From Phylloscopus collybita (Eukaryota; Chordata; Aves; Passeriformes; Phylloscopidae): 64,000 bases of DNA. The stretch is taken from NCBI GenBank assembly GCA_027886175.1, contig JAJNNQ010000019.1:12696501-12760500 (forward strand), given 5' to 3'. This document shows, one piece after another, positions 26,641 to 36,984 of the stretch. The notes beneath the pieces were generated by a model. The model did no database searches. It saw only the letters and a list, made by a program, of their open reading frames with translations, and was not told where the DNA came from. Numbering within the stretch: position 1 is the first letter of the stretch; every line of letters begins with the position of its first letter. Both the position numbers and the translations under genes were made by a program.

Positions 26641-27741
26641 CAGAGGCCTATCAGGAAATCTTTCAGAATTGCTTTAATCTTTCATTTTAGTTTGGTCTCT
26701 GGCCACACAAGTGTGTCCAGCCCTCAGAGACCCCGGAGGTCACTATCTGTGAGTTTTTAAAAACAGGAAAGCCATTACAGAAAAATCAGAAGAGCAAGGG
26801 AAAGAAGCCCTTGCTGCAAATATGTACATTTTTAATACAACAGAACGGTAGTTACATTTTTTGTTCTGCTCTTGCTTTTAACTAAAAAGGAAGGGAACCT
26901 GGAATGTTATAAACACCTCATAGTTTTTAGCTCTCTGCCAAAGAATTTATCCATTAAACACAACATGAACTATAAATCTGAATTTCAGCTCCTGCTCACA
27001 GTATATGAATCTATTCTCCCCTTTGATATGCATGTGAAGGTCTCATTGACACTAATGGGAGTTACACATGCTTATTATGGGATAACTAGACCTCTTGGTG
27101 TGAATGTATACTTTAGACAGACAGTTCTGCTTAAGTTTATAAAAAAAAAAAAAAAAGGGAAAGGAGATACCAGTGGAGGGCGAAAAATCTGTTATGGGTG
27201 TTGTGCAAACAAAAGTACCATTCTGTGCATTTTTGATCAGCAGGAAGCTTGGGGGAAAAAAAGCCATGGATAAGTGTTCAACTGCATCCATGTACTCACC
27301 CTTCCTGCACATAGGGACACATGTGAAGTCTTGCACCACCACGTCTCTACTCATGAGGGAGAGTGTTTGCTCAGTCATCCCAGCATCCTGGTGCCAGTCC
27401 CAGCTTCAGCTCGTGCAAATCAGCTCAGCTCCAGCATTCCCCCTTGAAGTGCCCAATTTACACCAGCTGAGCGGGTGACACGGGGTCTGTGGGAGTGCGG
27501 GAAGTCCTGGGTCTCTCCTGCAGGCTCTGTGTGAAGTAGCTGCTGCTCTGAATGCTAATGGGTGTGGGAGCACAGAGCACTGGTATCGGGGAGTTATTTC
27601 TTTTATGGGAACACTTCCTTAGATGTGTATTTCATTTTTTAGCTTTCCGGCTAGAGGTGTTCCCAGGGACAGCAAATAGAGAGGGAGAGTCATGTTAAAT
27701 TCATAAACATAATCTGTAGAAAGTAGGAGAACATATAAGGA
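26641..27741. repeat. possible remnant of an old interspersed repeat
   Basis: The stretch near 27043-27070 (CTCATTGAC then ACTAATGGGAGTTACAC) and the motif AATTTACACCAGCTGAG near 27456-27472 resemble phrases that recur in old sauropsid interspersed repeats, as far as I recall. An A16 run lies at 27141-27156. The limits and family are uncertain. Confidence 0.25.
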
Positions 27742-28729
27742 TGTGGTAGGTTGAGCCTGGGCACCCACTAAAGCTGCTCTATCCCTCCTCTGCTCAGCTG
27801 GATTTGGGGACAAAATATAATGAAAGGCTCATGGGTCAAGATAAGGACAGGGAGAGATCACTCAGCAATTACTGTCACAAGGAAAACGGACTCAGCTTGG
27901 GGAAATGAGCTTAATTTATTGCCAATCAAGAAAGAGTAGGGTAATTAGAAATAAAACAAAATCTTGAAACCCCTTAAAATACCTTCCTCATGTCTTCCTA
28001 GGCTCAGCTTCACTTCTATTTTTCTCTACCTCCAGCGACACAGGGGGACAGGAATTAAGGGCTGCAGTCTCTTCATTACACATCCCCTCTGCTGCTCCTT
28101 CCTCCTCAGGGGAGGATCCCTCACACTCCTCCCCTGCTCCAGCAGGGGTCCCTCCCACGGGAAACAGGCCTCCAGGAACTCTCCTGGTGTGAGTCCTTTC
28201 CGTGGGCTACTCCCATGGACTTCTCTGCAAACTGCTCCAGCGTGGATCCCTTCCCATGGGGTGCAGTCCTTCAGAACAGGCTGCTCCCTGTGTGCAGTGT
28301 CAGATCCTGCTGGAACCTGCTCCAGCACGGGCTTCCCTCAGGGTCACAGCATCCTTGGGCATCCCCCTGCCCCACCATGGACCTGCAGAGGAATCTCTGC
28401 TCCAGCACCTGGAGCACCTCCTCCCCCTCCTTCTCCACCACCCCGGGCATCTGCAGGGCTGTTCCCCTCACACCTTCTCACTCCTCTCTCCAGGCTGCAA
28501 TAGTGGTTCTTTTTTCACCTTCCTTATCCCAGAGGTGGCACCACCATCTCTGCTGGGCTCAGCCTTGGCCAGTGGTGGGTCCATCTCAGAGAGCCTTGGC
28601 TCTGTCAGACCCAGGGGAAGCTTCTGGCAGCTTCTCACAGAAGCCACCCCTGAAGCCCCCCTGCTTCCAACCCCATCTTGCCAAGCAAACCCAATACAAA
28701 GGATAACATACGAGTGAGTGTATACCACA
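27742..28729 (+). mobile_element. LTR-like avian interspersed repeat (probable solo LTR of an endogenous retrovirus)
   Basis: This block of about 990 bp begins TGTGGTAGG and ends ATACCACA. The ends form a perfect 8-bp inverted repeat when one flanking base is included (27741-27748 ATGTGGTA against 28723-28730 TACCACAT). TG...CA ends are typical of retroviral LTRs. The body (CTGCTCCAGCGTGG-type and GGCTGCAG-type phrases, GCACCTGGAGCACC, CTTCTCACTCCTCTC) matches, from memory, an abundant avian repeat whose open frames are often mis-annotated as proteins. I see no internal retroviral gene region and no obvious target-site duplication, so a diverged solo LTR is the best reading. The open frames inside (27964-28503, 28202-28717) are not treated as genes. 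The exact repeat family is unknown to me. Confidence 0.6.
28153..28162. promoter_or_regulatory. EBF consensus site inside the LTR-like repeat
   Basis: TCCCACGGGA is a perfect TCCCNNGGGA match. The same phrase is probably present in other copies of the repeat. Chance occurrence is plausible. Confidence 0.3.
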
Positions 28730-31700
28730 TCTGCATTTTTATAGCCCAAATGGATCTGTGTGTATCTCTGTACGGCTCTGTCTGTAGACATGGGTGTCAA
28801 AATATTGGTGCTTAGAGTAAAATTTATAAATTGTCCAACCAGCCCAGATTATCTTCCGCAGTTTTTTTTCTTTTTTTAATCAAGAGCTTTTACTGGAAGT
28901 ATTAGTAAAGGGTCAATTCCCTTCCATGCACCAAGTGACACTTTTGAATAACTGTGTTATGCACAGCGCCTTAAGAAGACTTATAGGACTGTCACAATAT
29001 TTAACTACTCATTTTTGCTTGCATGATTGTGGTTGATATGACCACAGAATACTGATCCATCCAAAAGAGAAAAATTATAGAGTGGAACAGTGGGATTTAT
29101 GAATGAGATATCTTTGGCTGCAAAGCAGTCCCATTTATAGCACTCAGCCACCACAAAACTGCTGTGTAATTGGAAGAGAAATTTTTCCCATGTACTGAAG
29201 CTGTAGTTGAACTGCCAAACAATGAGAGACAGCCTTGTCTGAATTAGAGGAGTCACATACCTGATTTTTCTCCCACTCATTTAGAAACAGACCTTATTTC
29301 CCATCCCCGCTCCTCTTGTGCTGAGACTGGGGGTAGGAAAGCTGCACTTTGCGAGTGCCAGAGCCGAAAGCTGATTCCATTTAAGCATCATATCAGAATA
29401 AATGTGTGGACAAATCAGCAGGATCTAGTCAGAGCTTCCAATTTTAACTTCCTGAGTATCTGCATGTGAAAACCGTTATTTTCCCAAGGAGGCACATGGG
29501 TCTTTGTTATGATTATTTATTTGTATTGTAACAGGCCAAGGAAGCCACAGAGAGGGCCCTGTAATGTGAGAGGACACAGTGCCACAGCGCTGCCCCAGGA
29601 CACTCGGGAGGTGCACAGAGGCCCCCAGGATGGATTGATGCTCCCAGGAAAGATGGATGTTTGCCCACCCACTGGCTCCGTGAGAAGGCACCAGGCAAGT
29701 GCCTGCCATGCTCACACAGGTTCTGGGGCTTTACAAGTCTCATGACTGCAACGTCACCAGGTTATACCCCCCATTGCACAGCCCCACAGCACTGCATGGA
29801 CAGACAGAAAGACACACTGAGATCTCCCTCGTGTGCAGACCCACAGGGCTGCCCCCAGGTGCCAGGCAGAGCAAGTGCCCTTACAGGACCAGCTGCTAAA
29901 AACAGCAGCTTCAGTTCAGGCATGAAAAGACTGTGAAACAAGGGAATTCCTTAGAAAAACAGCAATTTCAAGTCCTCCCCTCTACAGGGCAAAGTCCTCC
30001 AGAGAGCACTGGATTGCGCATGTCCCTTGGGGACAGCACAGTGTCACCCCCTTCAGAGCCAGCAGGACAAGCTGTTTTGCCATCACTCCATGATGTGAGC
30101 CCTTTCTTCCTTCCCATCCTCCGTCCTCTCCATCTTCCCTGGGGTGACCTCTGCCCTGGAGGAGCACAGAATTGTGCCTGGCCAAGCTTTCCCCTCCCTG
30201 CCCAGGGCCACTGCAAGTTCCACAACAGCCACACAAGAGCACAAGACATTAGTTTTACACTTATTTTTGTAAAAGGAAAGTTCTCAGACAATCCTTTCCA
30301 TGAAAAGGCCCCCTGACCACATCTCTGATCACAGCCACTGCTGAGGACACCCTGCATGACCCTTGGATTGCAGACTGACAAAACTCAAAGCTGGGTACCC
30401 CAGAAATCCAAGAACTTTGATGCTGCTCTGGATATTCAGGACATTTCCCACCAGTGATGAATAGGAAGGTTCAGAACAGCTTCTCCAACTGCCAGTGTGT
30501 TGGGACAATTTAAGTTTTTTCTTTTCACATCATCCACAGTGAAAAATCAAAAGACTAAAGTACAGATGTAACACAGCTTTAACAGGTTTCATAGTTTGCC
30601 AAGAGTTCTCTAATCCATTTCAAATTCCCTTTAACAACAGGATTTTTTCAATGTTTGCATTTGAACTGTGGGTGATTAAACAACAAGCAGCAGAAAATTA
30701 ATATGTTAAATTCAAAGCCACAGAAAAATAGATAATCTCATTGTCCAGTGAGAATCCCAGGAATCCCTGAGTTTCCAGGAACAAAAGCTACAGCTCACTC
30801 AGGCTTAGGTCTTAGCAGAATTAACATTGCTCAATAGCAAGTACTGATTGTGGGTTTTTTTACCAACCTACAATACAGAACTTGGCTAATACTTAAACAA
30901 ATAAATAAACCTTATTTATATTTAAAGAAGGAAGAAAAAAAAAATAAGAGAGGTCAGATGTGCCACAGAAAGCAATGAATGCTATGGATTCAGAACCACA
31001 TCTGAAAACCTCTTCCAGGTCCCGAGGGACAACCACAGGACGCTGCTCCCAGCCAGGCAAATTGGAAATGTGAACAATGACTCCAGATTTTCTGTTAAAA
31101 TTCATTGAGTTTATTACTTGGTTGTGTTTTTTCCAAAGGACACTGCACACAGAGACCCCAGCGCAGGCTCAGGGTGCCAAAACCTCTCCCTGTCCTGTTT
31201 AGCAGCACATATTGATACCATAACGGAGTTTCAAGGACCTGGCCCAGATCCTCCTGACAGAATGAAAGGATTTTCCTTGGGGCAATGACACCATGACCAG
31301 ACCACACTGATGGCAGCACAGTTCATGGGCAACGTGGAGAGACAAGGACCTGAAGGAGCTCAGATGCTGGCAGAAGTGGTGCCAAGTATTTATTTGGGAA
31401 AAAAGCCAACAGAACAAATATGACTTCTCACATGTTCCTGGAATCTCTGCCTCTAGAGACCTCCTTCCATGGAGCAAGAGCTGTTTTCCCCTCAATCCAG
31501 AGGGATGGGGTGGGGAAAGTAGATAGGAAGCCACCAATCCCCCTGCCCACAGCAACAGGCTCAAGATGCAGTCCTGCTGTTGGCTTAAAAGGAGCTGGAG
31601 ACAGGGATTTAGCCCTGACAAGAGCAGGGAATCCCATATTCCCTGGGCAGGAGGAGGCAGTGGTACCTCATAGGTGTTAGGGGCAGAGGCTTCTCTCACA

Positions 31701-31950
31701 TGTGCACTGCTGAAAGAGAAACACACAAAGGCAGGGCTCAATCAGCCTCTGGACAATTAATGCTATCACTGGAGCAGCCTTGTTGCTCCATTCTGTGCAT
31801 GGAGGCACAGAACTGCAGCCACAGCAACAACCTTCCTATATTTACATACCTATCCCTTGAATGCCCTGTTGATGTCCCTGCAAGAAAGGACTCGGTAAAA
31901 CACTGCAAATTAGTGATATAAGAAGCAAAATATATTCTGCATTGCATGGT
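28730..31950. other. intronic sequence, nothing recognised
   Basis: AT-rich to about 29450, then GC-richer and CpG-poor to about 30400, then mixed. Several long overlapping chance frames (for example 29968-30381 and 31199-31741 on the minus strand) have no recognisable domain. No exon seen. Confidence 0.5.
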
Positions 31951-32230
31951 TTAAACAAAAAATACTCTCGGATGGGGAGGCCTAAAAGTAACAATATAAA
32001 GGCAGAATGAAACATTTTGATCTGCTGAATGCCTTTATAAATATTTGAGTATCATTTATTTATGTTTTCCTTCTTTTCATTGTAAAGCAGGGTTTTCTGA
32101 CAAAAGCCCTCGTTCGGAGAACACTGTGCGTTATTATTTAACTTCCTAAAAGCAACATCAAAGGCTTGAGTTTAAAGCTTTAAAACAAATGAACTATTTG
32201 CAATATTTTAAAGATTTAGAGATGAGAAGA
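31951..32230. promoter_or_regulatory. candidate conserved noncoding element
   Basis: AT-rich, repeat-free block with retained CpG (CCTCGTTCGGAG near 32109, GTGCGTTATTATTTAAC near 32126). Conserved-looking by composition only. Confidence 0.33.
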
Positions 32231-33576
32231 GCAGGAGCTCTCCACAGCTCAGATCTAAGGGCCTCTGTAGTCTGTGCTGGGCAAGGAAGGCACAACAGCA
32301 CTGCCAAACGCCGGGGAACAAAATCCCTGACATCCTTTTGCAAGCACCAGCTGTAGCATGTGCCCAGGGCTGCCAAGATGCTTCAAGTTCAGCCATTCCC
32401 CCTCTCACCATTGCATTTCAGCTGCAGTTGCCCTCTCTCCTCTTCCAGCCATCCCACCATCGCTGTCAGGACCCCAGACTGGGTGCTGGGTGTCACCTGG
32501 ACCACAGGCAGAGTCCCCAGCAGGGACAGCCTGCATCACTGGCAGTGCTCAGACACGGATCCATTCCTGTCCTGGCTGTGCCATGATACACTCTGAGTGA
32601 TCCTGCCAGAAGAAAATTGGCCTGTGCTGTGTCTGGCACCTGTACCTGTCATGGGAACATGTGGCTGTTCCTGGCACTCACACAGAGGATAATATGACAA
32701 ATTTCTCCAGCTTTGTAAGGTGTTGAGACAAAGTCTGGAAGCTCTCCTGAGAGGAGCTCTCTGATGGATCAGGTCCTTAAGACAAGGCACAAAAAGTGCC
32801 CCCAAGCTGCAGCCACCTCTGGAAACCTTTCTCCACACACCCAGGACATGGACACCTGCACCTATCCCACCTCGGTCCATTCTCAGGGAACAAGCTCTGC
32901 CCTGCAATCCAGCCTGTCACACAAACAAAGCCCCTCAAGGCTTCTTCACATGGAGGCAAACACAACTGAGCCCCAAGGGCCCCCACTCCCACTGGAGCCA
33001 GAAGCTGAGGGACTGAGCAAGCAGCAGATCTGGTCTTCATTTCCTAAGCCATCCCCTGCTCGCCTCTCTCTGATGCTTAAATCCCTGATGTGCTCAGACA
33101 CCACATCTGCCCCATATCTTTTGTCTGGTCCCAGGCTCTCCAGAGCCAGGGCAGGCTGATTTGTGCTGCACAAATCTTGTTCAGACCCCAGCACCTCCCT
33201 GCAATACTCACAGCACTCCTCAGCTCTCACAGCTTATAAATGGTCAAGAATCAGGATTTGCCTTTTAGTAACAGCTAATCACCACAGCTGCAGTGAGTGT
33301 AAATCTGCAGAGCTCCACCAGGCTCACTTCTATATACAATAAAAATATAAAACCTTCATTAGGTGTTATGCAGTTTGTAAGAAAATCCCTAAATTAATTT
33401 ATTCAGGGGGGAAAAAAATTAAGAGAACATTAACTTTCAAACCCATGCCAAGACCATTTCCTTATTGGTTTGCTCTGAGACAACTTAGTTTAGGTCATAC
33501 AAACTTTAAATCCCTCAAACATGTTATGAAAATCTTAAATTCCACCTAAACTGGCTGAAATTATGCAGGCACCTTT
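32231..33576. other. intronic sequence, nothing recognised
   Basis: GC-richer and CpG-poor to about 33240, then AT-rich. No exon or repeat recognised. Confidence 0.5.
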
Positions 33577-33601
33577 AAAAAAAAAAAAAAAAAAAAAAAA
33601 A
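33577..33601 (+). repeat. A25 homopolymer
   Basis: An uninterrupted run of 25 A. Confidence 0.93.
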
Positions 33602-35162
33602 GCAGTTTGCGTTTTAAAGCAGAATGGACTCAGCCATCCATTAAATATGACAAGGTCTGCATTTTATTTAGACATTGCCATTAATAATGAAATGATGTAT
33701 GATTTCCATTCCTGCAGTTCTTCCTTCCCTCCACAATCAATTATGCATTTAAGAAAATATTTACTTGTTATAAAACTCTTCTAATTAAGCATTACTGGTA
33801 TGAGTTTGAACAAATCAGGAGATGATCTCTAAGGTGCACGACAGAGTATGATGCTGTGCTTCAAAGAGACATTTATTCCTGTCTGGTAGAGAAAAAAAAT
33901 CCTCAGAAGTTAAGGGGATGCAAGGTTCAGTGCAAAACTGCAGATGCCACCATCTTTCTGACCTCGAGAGGTAAATCCTGCTTGTGAGAAGGTCCTTGGG
34001 GCTACTCGTGCTCCTAAAGGAAATAAAATGTGTCCCAAGAAAATTCACATGGGAAACTACATGTGAATGTTGAGAAGATGAGGAAACACCTTCCCAAAGA
34101 TTCAGACATTTCCAGGTTGTTCCTGGGTGAATAACAGGATCCTAGGAGTAAATTTAAGAGTGGTGGCAGTGCCCAGACTCTCTTGAGACTGCGAAGATTG
34201 TTGCTGTCCTGGCAGGCAAAAGCTGGAGCTCAGGGCTGCCCTTGATCCCCACGGTGACATTCACAAACACGTCTTGAACTCCCCTGTTGCAAATGCAATT
34301 CCCTGGTTCCTGAGCAGCTGGCACAAAGGGCTCCTGCTGTGGGCAGGGAAAACCCCCAAGGGCAGCCAAGCTGTGCAGGTCACCCAGCTGTGCCCCAAAG
34401 TCCAGGAACAAGGAGCAAACCCGTGGCATTTACAGCTCCCCTCTGCTCTCCGGGGTTTACTGGAGGTGCTGGAAATCCCACAAATCCCAGGTTCAGGAAA
34501 AACCTCTCCAGGTATGCCAGGGGAGCTGTGCCCTTCCCAGCCCTACAGAGGCTGAAGGCTGCCTCACGGAGGTGGTGCTGGAGGTAGGAAGGGAAATGGA
34601 GAGAAAGTGGCTGGAGGCCAGAAAGCAGCAGCCAAGGAGAGAGCAATTAGGATGCAGGAGCTGCCAGAGATATGGCATCACCAGAGATTTACTGTGCGTA
34701 CACACCTCCCTCCCTGCTCCCAATGTACTCGCTCTTTCTTGCTGTCCATATACATACAGTAAATCTTCGGTGACTCCTTATCTCCCAGCCTGCTTCTAGA
34801 TCCTAATTGCTATCTATCTCTGTCTGCCTGCCACTTCCAGGTCTCCCAGCCTCTTCTCTTACAGCTCCCGGCCCCTCCAGCAGCCTCCCTGCTTTTCCCA
34901 CCCCCTCCTCTTCCTCTGCCCGCAGGCAGGCGTGTTCTACATGGCATGGGGACAGGCAGCCAAAATTTCCCTTTCTCAAGCAAACACTGCGCCCCAAAAC
35001 ATCCAAAAGAATGCTCAGCTCACGGCACGAGGCTGCCAGGGCAGGGCTGAGCCATGGGAGCACAGCATGGGAGGAAAAACTTGTTCCAGAGGAGCCCAGC
35101 TCTGCTCCTGCTCCACCAGCTTCTTCCTCCCCGCACCACCCTCTCCTTCCCTGGGCATCAGC
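33602..35162. other. intronic sequence, nothing recognised
   Basis: AT-rich to about 33800, then GC-richer and CpG-poor. The overlapping open frames near 34800-35380 are low in complexity and partly made by the minisatellite that follows. Confidence 0.5.
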
Positions 35163-35255
35163 TGGCAGCACCATCCCAGGCTGGCAGCACCTTCCCAGGT
35201 TGGCAGCACCATCCCAGGCTGGCAGCACCTTCCCAGGTTGGCAGCACCATCCCAG
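35163..35255 (+). repeat. 19-bp minisatellite with 38-bp higher-order unit
   Basis: There are four full copies and a fifth of 17 bp, starting at 35163, 35182, 35201, 35220 and 35239. Each reads TGGCAGCACC-W-TCCCAGGY. Odd copies carry ACCATCC...GGC and even copies ACCTTCC...GGT, so the array evolved as a 38-bp dimer. Confidence 0.93.
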
Positions 35256-35420
35256 AGCCAGGGCACTCAGAGGGCGCCTTCTGTGAGGCTCCGCACGGAG
35301 CTCGCTCAGTTTCATTTTTATTTACTACTATTCTTTACTACTATTTATTTATTCGCTCCTATTTTTATTTCACTTTGAACATGCCCAGCTGTGTCATCTT
35401 GGTTTTGCTGAAAATGTAAA

Positions 35421-35421
<1 letters not shown>
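35256..35421. other. intronic sequence with short imperfect TTTACTACTATT duplication
   Basis: Two near-identical 13-bp units lie at about 35321-35350. Otherwise plain sequence leading into a long A tract. Confidence 0.5.

Positions 35422-35475
<54 letters not shown>
35422..35475 (+). repeat. A54 homopolymer
   Basis: 54 uninterrupted A. No polyadenylation signal or gene body is seen just upstream, so a retroposed tail is not supported. Confidence 0.93.
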
Positions 35476-35478
<3 letters not shown>

Positions 35479-36153
35479 GCACTCAAATGCAGCCTTTCAT
35501 TGCATGAATACATTTCCCATCCAACGCAGCTCCCGTGCTCCCACCCTGGAATTAGAACTTAAAATAAGGCAACATCGTCACTGTACAGTACATCTATTCC
35601 CCCCTCCAATGTTTTGTTCATTCATGCCATTAATTCTTTTTGAAAAACAAAAAAATATCAAGACTTTTAATAGCTCAGTTTGCTTCTTGCAAAGCAGGAG
35701 GGAACAAAAAAATATAAATAAAACTAATTTATATTCCACATAGTTACAAACCTGAGTGCCTCTGCTTTTTCCTAGCAAAATGTCATGCCTGCTTTTAGTC
35801 TTTGACACAGAATTGGTCACCAATTTTTTTGTTTTGAGCACTGAGTTCAGTTTTTATCTTGCGAAATGTAACTTTACTCTAGTGATCTCTAAGCCTGAGG
35901 CTTTTTGGTTTGGCTTGACAGTAATTATATGGATGTTGAGAAAGGGAAGAGCGTTCCTTACACTTCATAATTCTACCATGCTTCTGTGCTCAGAACAGAG
36001 AAGGAATATTTTCTCTTTCACAGAGATGACGATCCAAAAGGAAGATACAGAACATACTGTGCAGAAGAAAACATCCCTGAAGAATCCTGCAAACCACAAT
36101 GCCAAGGCTGCATTTGTAACTCTGCCTTTGGCTCTTAGCAAGGGAGCAATTAG
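35476..36153. promoter_or_regulatory. conserved-looking AT-rich stretch
   Basis: Repeat-free AT-rich sequence between the A54 tract and the purine tract. It may be an enhancer-like element. No exon recognised. Confidence 0.3.
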
Positions 36154-36572
36154 AGAGGGAGAAAGAAGAAACAGAGAGAGAGGAAAGTGAAGGAGAGAAG
36201 AAAGTGAAAGAAATTTTTTTTAAAAAAAACAAAGAACTGAAAGGATAAAGTGGGAGAGAAGGAAAAATAAAGCAAAAGGCAAGGAGAAGAAGAGAAAAAA
36301 GGGAAAAGAGAAAAAAGGGGAAAGGGAAAGGAGAAAGGGAAAGGAGAGAGAATGAGAAGATGGGAGAGAAAACAGGAGAGAGAATAAAAAGGGGGGAAGA
36401 GACAAGAAACGAGAAGAGACAAAGAGCAAAAATAGAAGTGACAAATATAAGCGAAAAAGAAAAGCGAAAAGAGAAAAAAGAGAGGTACAATGAGGAAGGC
36501 AGTGGGAAAAGGAGAAGAAAGAAAAAGCAGAGAGAAGGAGAGCAGAGGGGGCAGGAAGGAGGGGGGGGGGGG
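36154..36572 (+). repeat. long homopurine tract (about 420 bp)
   Basis: The + strand is almost all A and G, with only scattered pyrimidines, and ends in a 12-G run at 36561-36572. It includes a perfect 13-bp tandem pair, AAAGGGAAAGGAG at 36321-36333 and 36334-36346. It runs directly into the CpG island. The minus-strand open frame of 249 codons across it (35990-36739) is a low-complexity Phe/Leu/Ser artefact. Such tracts can form triplex (H-DNA) structures. Confidence 0.93.
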
Positions 36573-36850
36573 TCCCCGCAGCGCCCCGGGGGCAGGAGCC
36601 ACGCCGCGCCCCCGGCCCGTCCCGAGCGCTCCCGGGAGACGCCGCGGAGCCGCCGCTGTCCCGCCCGGGGGTCCCTGCCCCGGGCCCGGCCCCTGGGCGG
36701 GCTGGCAGCGCCGAGCCCCCGATGTGAGCCCCGATTCACGGCCCCGACAATGGCAGCTCTGAGAGCGGGCGGGGGGAGCCGGCCCCAGCGCCTCCCGCTG
36801 CCCGCGCTCCGCCGCTCTGCACAGCCGGGATGCAGAGCCGAGCGCGCTCC
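36561..36850. promoter_or_regulatory. intronic CpG island
   Basis: About 290 bp of very GC-rich sequence with roughly 40 CpG by hand count, sharply bounded by the purine tract on the left and AT-rich sequence (TAAATTAGC) on the right. The rest of the window is CpG-poor. CpG islands mark promoters or developmental regulatory elements in vertebrates. It could be an alternative promoter of the EBF gene (minus strand), an antisense or nested noncoding RNA promoter, or a Polycomb-type element. I see no clear TATA box, start codon context or convincing splice donor that would decide. Confidence 0.85.
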
Positions 36851-36908
36851 TAAATTAGCTTTACCATAAATCTTTTAGGCTCTTAAATAAATAAGTAAAT
36901 AACACTGC

Positions 36909-36945
36909 TCCCTTTTGCCCTCTTTCCTTTTTTTTTTTTTTCTCT

Positions 36946-36984
<39 letters not shown>
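36909..36984 (+). repeat. T-rich polypyrimidine tract
   Basis: Pyrimidines only apart from one G near 36917, ending in T28 at 36957-36984 followed by AG. With the purine tract on the other side it frames the CpG island. Confidence 0.9.

Noticed and set aside
27964..28717. Overlapping open frames of 160-180 codons
   Set aside because: They lie within a probable LTR repeat whose frames resemble spurious avian gene models. Not a host gene and not a retroviral structural or enzyme gene that I recognise.
35163..35255. Regularly spaced repeats that could suggest a CRISPR array
   Set aside because: The units are head-to-tail with no unique spacers, in vertebrate DNA. It is a minisatellite.
35476..35493. 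Six-base inverted pair GCTGCA/TGCAGC just after the A54 tract
   Set aside because: Too short to distinguish from chance.
35990..36739. 249-codon minus-strand open reading frame, the longest in the window
   Set aside because: It is the complement of the purine tract plus CpG island and encodes low-complexity Phe/Leu/Ser then Arg/Gly-rich sequence. No domain, no splice structure.
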